Shown: positions 56,560 through 64,000 of the stretch, one piece after another
Layout: the number at the start of each line of letters is the position of its first letter
How positions within the stretch are numbered: position 1 is the first letter of the stretch
Assembly (NCBI GenBank): GCA_917880885.1
Contig: OU862909.1
Coordinates: 35,586,405-35,650,404, forward strand
Source: Limnephilus marmoratus
Lineage: Eukaryota > Arthropoda > Insecta > Trichoptera > Limnephilidae
Reading direction: 5' to 3'
DNA: 64,000 nucleotides
Made by a program: the position numbers and the translations under genes
The notes under the pieces: model-generated
Seen by the model: the letters and a program-made list of their open reading frames with translations, nothing else
The model's database searches: none
What the model was told of the DNA's origin: nothing

Positions 56560-57250
56560 TCTAGAAATAAAAAAGATGAAAATATTGGAATAACCATTAA
56601 GACAAATGCGGAAAAAATAAACACCAATTGCGAAAATATTGAGAAGGTTTGGAGACTTCCTAATAGAAAGGATTCCAAACCGGCTAAAGTTCATACGTCA
56701 GACTTATCGAGACGAGTGGTTACAAAAAAAATCATACTAACAAACAATGACATATACAAGAATGGAGACAACGACCAAATTTATATCAATGAAAATCTCA
56801 TTAAAGAAAAAGAAAGATCTCCTAAAAAATGAAAACAAAATTTAAATACATTTGATTACAAAATGCCAAAATATTAATAAGAAGTGAAGGTGATGGAAAA
56901 ATTATCCACATAAAATATGAGAATGATATAAACAAATACATTTAAAAAATAAAATCAAAATACCTTTTGATTTGGAACACTTATTTTATCAGTTAGGTAC
57001 TAAATCCACGTCTTGGAAGATTCTACACCATTTCAAACTGACAAATTTATCAAGTCCATTTAGATAACTGGATAAACGATAGAAACATCAAAATGAGGTT
57101 TGTGGCTATTCACCTAAATAAAAGATCATTGAAAAAGAATTTTAATTCATTTATTGCACAAATAAATGACGTTTATAGACGTAATATTAAAGACGAAATA
57201 ATACCTATGTTCAATATGTAATACTGCGGATTTCTCATTACGCACCGTAG
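56560..57250 (+). pseudogene. Decayed LINE ORF1 and endonuclease start
   Basis: Plus-strand translation gives IEKVWRLPNRKDSKPAKVH, then NDQIYINENLIKEKERS and, after a frameshift near 56830, NAKILIRSEGDGKIIHIKYE. This resembles the ORF1 nucleic-acid-binding domain of insect LINEs, where INE-L is followed by a G-KI-VR segment. Further on, MRFVAIHLNKRSLKKNF resembles the start of the LINE endonuclease. Stops and frameshifts are frequent. It appears to be the 5' part of an old LINE whose polymerase is missing. Confidence 0.45.
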
Positions 57251-57254
57251 CACC

Positions 57255-57785
57255 GACTAAAACACTGAAGATACTCAAATTCAAATAAAAATGATAAGCA
57301 TGCTGGTAATAAAAGGAAGAATAATTTCTACGCCAAATCAGTTCTTCCTCATCTTAAAACAGGTGAAAACCAAATCTTTTAACATACCTTAAATGCATTT
57401 CCAAACGAGAGCTCTGCAAAGAAAGCCAGAACCTATAATGGTAATTCAAAGTGTGTGTGCGAGGGTAATGCTTGTACTTTATTGGGGATTATTAAAAAAT
57501 CAGTAGATGTGTTCAACTGTTCATGTTTTAATTGATTTAGGTTTTACAATATATTTGTAGGTGTCCATTCGAAACCTACTTTCCACAAATTAATTTTTCA
57601 GTAGCAGCATAATGCATGTAGGTATCAAGCTATTTAGTGATATCGACGTACTCCGCAAATTGTTTATCAATATTCTAAGTAAGTACGAAAGAATCTAGGT
57701 AATTTACCTAAAATACTTGCAGAACTCAATAAAAACATAATTTCGAGAAATCGAGGTCTACTAATTAAACGCAATATTTTTCACC
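57255..57785. other. No recognisable content
   Basis: AT-rich; nothing supported. Confidence 0.4.
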
Positions 57786-57787
57786 CA

Positions 57788-58166
57788 GCTTTTTTTCATT
57801 AGCTCCATACAGGAGGCCTGGAGGAAAATAATTTCCTTTTGTGGAGGGTCTTCTTATGGAAGGAGAGGAAGATCTGGGAAAGAAAAGGGTATGAGGGTGG
57901 GTAGGAATCTGACGTCAATGTATCCAAGTGTTACAGGCGTACGAATCCATCCTTCCCACTGCGGTGCAAAGCGATGGGTCGATGGAGTCCGGCTGGAGAG
58001 GTCAAAGGGTCTCCCACAACCAGAAACTCCCCATCCATCCCGCCAAGCAGTAGGTGGGCAAACGTACACATAACCAAGACACAGACAAATCCCTGCTAAG
58101 CCACCAATCGTAGCGAACCACTTGAGGTGAACTATGGCACCGGTGTTGGTTGTCCAATAAATGATT
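57788..58166 (-). mobile_element. SINE-like repeat S1, long form, 5' end missing
   Basis: From TTAGCTCCATACAGGAGGCC to GTTGGTTGTCCAATAAATG; the GGTTCCCGGGGCGG end seen in full copies is absent. Confidence 0.75.
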
Positions 58167-58169
58167 TTG

Positions 58170-58660
58170 AGTTTTTCTATGAATTAAAAACATTTGACAA
58201 TAAATATTTTATTTATTTGATTTTACACGCAGCTGGGCTATTACATTGAACTGCCCCCAAATACCACAATTTACGTCAAAAACCCACTTAATGCTTATTA
58301 AAGTATTTCTTGAATAGACTAAAGGTGTTGTGAATGCATATCTCTCAATTGGCAATCATTGGTTGTATCATCTTCCGAGAAAGCCATAAATAACATGGGC
58401 AGTATGGGCACACTTCTCACGGCGTCACCTGTCTTTTCATCCTCCTTTGGGTTGTGAGCAGACTGAGTAGTCCTTCAGTGATCCTTAAATGGTGGTCCAT
58501 TTGTTTTGTCTGCCGTTGATCTGTTAAATGCTTTATTATGCTCTCGTTATCATGGCCTTTCTTTGTGATCCAGTCATGTCGATCACATCTGCCTGGTATC
58601 GTAAATTTCAGATTACTGACAACAAAAATAGACTGAAACCGAAACCACTCAACTTTTTTT
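58170..58660. other. Unassigned; open minus-strand stretch
   Basis: The complement of about 58610-58420 has no stop for about 60 codons (LKFTIPGRCDRHDW, then ITEGLLSLLTTQRR) but no recognised domain. It may be a degraded element. Confidence 0.25.
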
Positions 58661-58663
58661 TTT

Positions 58664-59005
58664 TTTTTTACATGAGCTCCACACAGGAGGCCCTGAGGAA
58701 AATAATTTTCCTCAGGGCCTATGTCATCTTTGGGGATGCTGTGTGGAGGGGGGTTTTTTTAAGGAAAGGAAGGAGAGGAGAGTTCTGGGAAGGAAAAGGG
58801 TTTAAGGGGTGGGTAGGAATCTGGGGTTCAGTATGTCCTAGTCATCCGCCTCCAAGACCTAGACCACCCTCACCCCATGAACCCGGGCACCCCTGCTAAA
58901 TCACCAAACGTAGCGAACCACTTGGGGTGATCTATGGCAGAGGTGTTGGTTATCCAATAAAGGTTCCCGGGGCGGCGGTACCCATTCCCGCCTCCCAAAT
59001 TGCAC
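58664..59005 (-). mobile_element. SINE-like repeat S1, short form, complete
   Basis: Runs from a T16 run and ACATGAGCTCCACACAGG to CCCGCCTCCCAAATTG. It is the clearest full short-form copy. The long clean tail suggests it is relatively young. Confidence 0.85.
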
Positions 59006-59037
59006 TTAAAAAACAATATCCTTATTATACTTGTTAC

Positions 59038-59416
59038 TAGTCCTGGGTCGATCGATCGTTTTACACGACCCGGGTCGCTCACGACACACTGGCGTCACGA
59101 GCGGGTCGCGAAGACCCGCTCTTTTTGCGACACAAAATATGAAACTCGATTACGCTTCACCCAGCTACTTTCTACTACCTGAGTCGAGAGAGTGGGTGGC
59201 GAAACCCGGTGTTGACAAACCGTTCGCTCTCTCATACATCTATCTATCGTCGCTCGCCTCGCCACATCCGCACCCGAAACCCAGGATGCAGTAGTAGAGC
59301 GGTTGCGAGAAGTAGGTCGCGAGACCCGGGTGCTGACGAAAAAATTACCCGCTCGCTCTTTGGTGGTCCGTGAGCGGGTTTCAATGAGCGGGTTATTCAC
59401 GACCGACCCAGGACTA
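59038..59416. mobile_element. GC-rich MITE K
   Basis: Termini TAGTCCTGGGTCG and CGACCCAGGACTA are inverted; a perfect 8-bp duplication CTTGTTAC flanks it (59030-59037, 59417-59424). The interior repeats GAGCGGGT and its complement in several places near both ends. No ORF is credible. An 8-bp duplication is compatible with hAT. Confidence 0.88.
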
Positions 59417-59634
59417 CTTGTTACACAAGATGAAGACAATAAAATATGTATAGACTTACAGATAGCCAGTGGATGTCGCATATTAAAATAAAAATGATTT
59501 TTTTTATCCAAGACGCTCCACGTAGATTATTATTTTAGTTTGGGAAGAATCTGGCAATCACAATACTTATATAAAGATAGCGGCCAATAACGTCGGTAGT
59601 TCTTAGTCGAAGTATGGTAGAGTTAAATATGATC

Positions 59635-59757
59635 GAAGGGTTAGAGGGCCTCGGCAAGGCTAAAGTCGTGGGTTCAATTCCTAGAGGCGACCGTATCTTT
59701 TTCCGTTTCAAATTTTCGTTTGGTAGTAGCTAATATTGTCTTCAATGATGAGATATT
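59635..59757 (+). mobile_element. SINE S3 fragment
   Basis: B box GGGTTCAATTCC, then GGCGACCGTATCTTTTTC and TAATATTGTCTTCAATGA as in other S3 copies. The A-box half is poorly preserved. Confidence 0.65.
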
Positions 59758-59759
59758 AT

Positions 59760-60240
59760 TATATTTTTCGTCGTTTAATAATAAGTTATTATTTATTTGT
59801 TTGTAAGAAATAAAAAACTTTTTTATAAAAGATATTTATGTACATATATCCACTTGAAGTTAAATAGGGTTATACCAAAAAAAAAATTTAGGAAATAAGT
59901 AAGGGGAGGGGAGAGAAACAGGAATATATTTATGAGGATGGGAGATGCTCCAGAAACATTCGTGATGGTAGCATTGCTTCGGTTCGATATTTATGAAGGT
60001 TGTTGCTAAGAATTTGGTGTTCAAACTGCAAGACAGCCTTCGCCCTTTATGTCCAAACATTCACAATGGTGGACCCGTCATATCTATTGGCAAGACTTTA
60101 AAAACATTCCATGTATTTCTTAATTACTCTGACAAAGGTGTAGTGGTCCCGAAACCGGTTACTGTAAAATTAAATAAAAATAAAGTATTTAAAACAAAAG
60201 ATGTATTTTATTCCTAAAGCGTGTTTTACAATACACCAAC
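59760..60240. other. No recognised gene; GAAACCGGTT motif
   Basis: TGGTCCCGAAACCGGTTACT at 60145-60165 resembles the short motif near 32785. The rest is unassigned. Confidence 0.35.
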
Positions 60241-60242
60241 TG

Positions 60243-60652
60243 ACGACCTCCGTAGTCCAGTGGGTAAGACTCTTGACTCACAATCCGGAGGTCGCGGGTT
60301 CGAACCCGGCATGCGCAAATAAATTTTATTTGATTAATTTGTGTTTTCACAATTAATTCATTTAAAATAGTGTATAATATATTTGCGGCATGTTCCAGAG
60401 TGGAAGATACTATCAGTATCGCCCTGGTGTAAGACCACCATTCAGAATTGAATCGTTGCTTGAAAATGGCTTTAGCCGTGTTTAGTGACCAGATCTGAAT
60501 AGCCAGGTACTTCCCAACCTTCCTCTTCCCCACCTCCTTCCCCTCCCCACTACCTTCAGCCTCACAACATATCCCAATTGGGGATGCCATAGTCTCACTG
60601 GCTCCAGACGGGAGTAGTTGAGATTCTTGTGCGGTATTCACTGTAAAAAAAA
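60243..60652 (+). mobile_element. tRNA-derived SINE S2, reference full-length copy
   Basis: About 400 bp. The head has GTAGTCCAGTGGGTAAGACT and the B box GGGTTCGAACCCGG; the body has TTCCAGAGTGGAAGATACT and GACCAGATCTGAATAGCCAG; the end is GTATTCACTG followed by 13 As. Pol III transcription from the internal boxes and LINE-driven insertion are inferred from the structure. Confidence 0.85.
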
Positions 60653-60654
60653 AA

Positions 60655-60985
60655 AAACTACTTTATTAAAAAAAGAAATTTAATTTAGTTTATTTTTACA
60701 TGATTTATTTATTGTGTCGTACAATCGCTAGGTTTATCATGTCGTTTAACGTGTAAGTGATAAATATTTTAAGGTCACCCTTGTAATTCGTTAGATTTTT
60801 AACGACATGTTAAACTGACAAAAAATATACTTATTGATACTTACGTGAAGATAAAATGAAAAATTTATCGTTCGTTCTAAATATGCCAAACTTGGTACAA
60901 ACACATAATTAAATAAGTTAAAAAGTAGAAACGATAATATATGCGTACACTATCAATTTTTTCGATGTTCTATTTTATTTTCTAC
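60655..60985. other. No recognisable content
   Basis: AT-rich; nothing supported. Confidence 0.4.
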
Positions 60986-60989
60986 TTAA

Positions 60990-62282
60990 GCTGAAGCCAT
61001 GCGAAATAATAATAATAATAATAATAACGTAGTATTTATATAGCGCATTTTTGTGATATTTCACTTCAAGTGCGCTTAATTATAATAAACTTAAAATTAA
61101 TCCTATAGTGTTCCTTACGAGTCCTTACAAAATACAAAATTGATTAAATAATGTGAAACAAAGAATATACATTATATACAAAGCAATTCCTAAATAACAA
61201 TTTTAACAACAAGAATTCTTAAAACTAAATTATAATAAAGAATAGGAGGCAGTTTATGTTTAGAAATAATAATAACAGAGTGCACAGTGTAACAGTGTGA
61301 AACAAAGAATATACAGTTTATACAAAGCAATTCATAAAGAACAATATTAACAAAAGAATCATTAAAACTAAATTATAATAAAGAATAAGAGGCAGTTTAC
61401 GTTTAGAAATAATAATAACAGAGTGCACATAAAACTATAGTAAGGAGGTAATCGAAACCAAACAATTACCAGAAACTTGAAATAATGCAAAATCATACAA
61501 AATCATGTATTTTTGGTTTGAAAATTTGACCGCTTTCAAATATGATATTGATGATATTACAAATATGATTCTTCAAATAAATACTGCAAATATATAACAT
61601 AATCGAGTAATTTTATAGTAAGTTCTTTTATATGTAAGTAAAGTAAAAAATACTTTCAAGTTCCAAAATCTCCTACTAATTTTCGGATAAAGTTTCGTTA
61701 TATAATGTGGCAAAATAAGTTATTTACAAAATAATATTTGTGCCTGAATTTCACAAAACAAAAAATGCAATTTCAGTTTGTTTCGGCAACAATCATAACG
61801 ATTTTGGATTTGATAATTAAATATTACACCATCCGCATAAGGACTATGTACAATTTGTATTAGTTACCGCCCCGACGGGTATGTGCGGACGTCTCTGGCC
61901 TCCACGTCGCTTGGTTCCGTGTAATCGATTCTAAATTTCCTTGTTATTATAATAAACAATGCGTAAAAAAGGAGTTAATTTTTTTAATGTTTATTTCATA
62001 TCCTGACGAAGAATACTTTGTTTTTGGAACATGTCGATAGTATATGTAGATTATAATAGTTGTGTTTATTTAATTTGTTTTAATTTAATTAAAAATGTCG
62101 CCACAAAGTGTATTTGCTAAGTGTGAAGACGTTTTTACAGGCATTTGCGAAATCAACCTGTAAAAAACAACTCTCAAGTATTTTCTCCAACCTTTCCAAA
62201 AACATCTCAAATATGTTTAAATCCCTCCCAAAAAGAGGCGTCGATTCCGTAATCTAATTTCTCCAGGACTAGTGGATCACCT
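60990..62282 (-). mobile_element. Element A with two insertions
   Basis: TTAA at 60986-60989 and 62283-62286. A sequence is interrupted at about 61010-61480 by a LINE-tail-like insert and at about 61985-62140 by about 160 bp of unknown DNA, the latter right beside the conserved internal hairpin. Confidence 0.7.
61010..61480 (-). mobile_element. LINE or SINE 3' end with AAT tail
   Basis: On the minus strand the end reads AAATGCGCTATATAAATAC followed by ATT trinucleotides, matching the end type of the LINE at 39690 (GGCGCTATATAAATT). The body contains a 144-bp tandem duplication (units starting at 61155 and 61299). No coding sequence. Confidence 0.6.
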
Positions 62283-62289
62283 TTAAGGC

Positions 62290-62530
62290 GCTGTAACACA
62301 TAAAGCCAAGTTTTAACATCAGTCCAAGTAAAACGGTCAACTTTCTTCGAATGCTATGAATGAATCGAATGCCTACTATCAACTATCACAAAAATAAATA
62401 AATTATATTTTAGAGCCCGCAATCTCACCAGCGACCACCCCTACTGCCAGCATTCATGTGACAATTAAGACCAATGCAAACACACTTCTCTCGAGGGGTA
62501 GATCCATGAAACAACCCCGCGGGGGGCGAG
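62290..62530. other. Target flank of the terminal LINE
   Basis: No gene. ACCCCGCGGGGGGCGAG just before the T tract is GC-rich and palindromic in part. Confidence 0.4.

Positions 62531-62532
<2 letters not shown>

Positions 62533-62578
<46 letters not shown>
62533..62578 (-). repeat. 46-base poly(A) tail of the LINE
   Basis: An uninterrupted run of 46 Ts on the plus strand is the A-tail of the minus-strand LINE to its right. Long pure tails shorten quickly, so this suggests a recent insertion. Confidence 0.85.
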
Positions 62579-62580
<2 letters not shown>

Positions 62581-64000
62581 TGAAATATCAGATATACATA
62601 TTAAAATCAACAAACAAGTCCTGCTAAGCCAATTCAATTGGCTTGTCAACAGGTGCTTATATTTTAGTTACATATAGATTATTTACATTTAAAATTTACA
62701 TCTTATATCTACAGATTCAACATACATATCAATATACATATCAATTATCAATACAAATATTTTTTTTCCGATAGCCAATTTTTCACCATATATTCAACCT
62801 TATTCATAGAATTACATTGCTTTATAGTGTCAGGTAATAAATTAAATATCTTCGGTATGATGTATTCAAACGTTCTCTGTCCGTACTTATTGTTAAATTT
62901 CGGAACTATTAACCCGTCGTTGCGCGTGAATCTAGTGCTGTATTTATGTTCTAATTTCTCTTTATGCTGCGGGGTAAATATATGCTGAATTATAATTTTG
63001 TGCCATAGTATTGCTTTCACTGGTAAAATTTTGGCATTCTGAAACAGCAACGGTGTATCATGTCTCTGTTTGTAAATATTAGGGACGACTAATAATTTTA
63101 CAATTGCGTATTGTACAACTTGTACTTGTTTCAGATTGGTTATAGAAGTATTTCCCCATATTGTTAATCCATATCTTATAATAGATTCTGCCAGTGACAT
63201 ATAAATTATTTTAAGTGTTTCAATTGAAAGAAAAAATTTTAATGTGTACATTTTGCCAGCAATTGATCTGAGTCTTTTACAGGTTTTTTTAATATGTTTG
63301 TCCCATTTAAAAAAACAATCTACTGTAACACCAAGATACACGTATTCCGCAACTAATTCTAAGCTATCACATTTACAATTAGTTGGAATATTTTTATGGA
63401 TGCAATTAAAATCGTGAGAAATAATATTAGGATTAAATAGAAATTTGGCATTAGGTGATCTTATATGCATTACTTTGGTTTTTTTAGCATTTATTAATAA
63501 TCCTGCATCATGTGACCATTTACAAAGTTGATTAAAGTCAATTTGCATGAGTTCAATTGCAATTTTTAGATCTTTATGTGATATGACCAATGCCGTATCA
63601 TCTGCGAATACAAAATGTTTAACAAAAGAGAAAAGTTTTTTCATTATAGTTACATAAATTATATATAGTGTAGGCCCCAATATGGAACCTTGTGGAACTC
63701 CTGCAGAAACATTTTTTGTTTTACTAAAAGTATTATTTATTTTGGTACATATTTTTCTATCTCTAAGATAATCTTTAAATAAATTTAACACATTTCCTCT
63801 TATTCCAATTTTTTCTAGAGTTTTCAGAAGTTTTTTAGAGTTAATTGTGTCAAAAGCTTTAGAGTTATCGATAAATAAAACAATAACATGTAATTTATTA
63901 TTTAATTGATTATTTATATAATTGGAAAAATCTTGCAGTAGTTTTTCAGTGTTTTTTTTTTCTTTGGAAGCCGTATTGATTTGTATCTATGATAGTGAAT
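62579..64000 (-). mobile_element. Young LINE, running off the window edge
   Basis: It consists of the polymerase region, a 3' UTR of about 170 bp and the poly(A) tail. The 5' part lies beyond the right edge. Confidence 0.85.
62748..63950 (-). CDS. LINE reverse transcriptase, partial
   Basis: The minus-strand frame is open for about 400 codons: VLFIDNSKAFDTINSKKLL (motif A), SAGVPQGSILGPTLYIIYVT, FVFADDTALV with the FADD acids at 63597-63608, CKWSHDAGLLINAKKTKVMH, EYVYLGVTVD, and the C-terminus NNKYGQRTFEYIIPKIFN. It would copy its RNA at a nicked target site. An A10 run near 63951 puts the preceding codons out of the expected frame (a better match is in another frame), so a single-base slip there, real or an assembly error, is likely. 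The clade (Jockey/Kiri-like against L2-like) is undecided. The start lies outside the window. Confidence 0.85.
   Translation of the reverse strand, partial: TEKLLQDFSNYINNQLNNKLHVIVLFIDNSKAFDTINSKKLLKTLEKIGIRGNVLNLFKDYLRDRKICTKINNTFSKTKNVSAGVPQGSILGPTLYIIYVTIMKKLFSFVKHFVFADDTALVISHKDLKIAIELMQIDFNQLCKWSHDAGLLINAKKTKVMHIRSPNAKFLFNPNIISHDFNCIHKNIPTNCKCDSLELVAEYVYLGVTVDCFFKWDKHIKKTCKRLRSIAGKMYTLKFFLSIETLKIIYMSLAESIIRYGLTIWGNTSITNLKQVQVVQYAIVKLLVVPNIYKQRHDTPLLFQNAKILPVKAILWHKIIIQHIFTPQHKEKLEHKYSTRFTRNDGLIVPKFNNKYGQRTFEYIIPKIFNLLPDTIKQCNSMNKVEYMVKNWLSEKKYLY

Noticed and set aside
59095..59511. 138-residue protein in MITE K
   Set aside because: A stop-poor frame caused by high GC within a MITE with defined ends; no domain.
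60243..60320. tRNA gene in the head of the S2 SINE
   Set aside because: The B box is good, but the acceptor stem does not pair and the sequence continues into the SINE body with an A-tail.
62425..62649. Poly-lysine protein on the minus strand
   Set aside because: It is the translated poly(A) tail of the LINE.

Overview
This is a eukaryotic, AT-rich and repeat-dense window, most likely from an insect and probably a moth or butterfly. The pointers are the many short TAGGTAGG/ACCTACC stretches, TTAGG-type motifs, Helitrons beginning TCTCTACATATTATAAA and ending in a hairpin plus CTAG, a dispersed repeat with GGAGGAGGTTCTCAATTCG, and RTE and CR1/L2-like retrotransposons typical of arthropods. 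The taxon is an inference; no host gene is available to confirm it. I found no convincing complete host gene, rRNA or functional tRNA gene. The window looks like an intergenic stretch or large intron filled by transposons of several ages.

Layout. 0-10 kb: a C-tract MITE (M1), a foldback element with 8-bp duplications (B), a decayed Penelope-like relic, two inverted TA-flanked elements (D) around a TTAA-flanked element (A), and the first of about ten copies of a SINE-like repeat (S1). 10-19 kb: LINE C-terminal fragments, tRNA-derived SINEs (S2, S3) including a mirrored one, a second B element, two head-to-tail Helitrons, and a 1.33-kb foldback element (F) with 263-bp arms and a perfect 8-bp duplication, sitting inside an A element. 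19-30 kb: RT fragment, TTAA elements C and A, a three-level nest at 22.8-24.4 kb, and a partial tandem duplication beside a possible small two-exon minus-strand gene. 30-41 kb: two hAT-type deletion derivatives that keep the transposase C-terminal domain. The second is split by a nearly full-length but broken CR1/L2-like LINE and itself splits an A element. 41-54 kb: MITEs, RTE 3' fragments and S1 copies between stretches without recognisable content. 54-64 kb: SINEs, a decayed LINE 5' region, a GC-rich MITE with a perfect 8-bp duplication, another interrupted A element, and at the right edge a young-looking minus-strand LINE with a 46-base poly(A) tail.

The genes present (reverse transcriptases, endonucleases, a hAT transposase remnant) belong to mobile elements. 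LINEs would supply reverse transcriptase for the SINEs, and autonomous DNA transposons elsewhere in the genome would mobilise the MITEs. The most informative content is the nesting order and the target-site duplications, which define several non-autonomous families from sequence alone. Family letters (A, B, C, D, E, F, G, H, J, K, M1, S1-S3) are local labels used only here.
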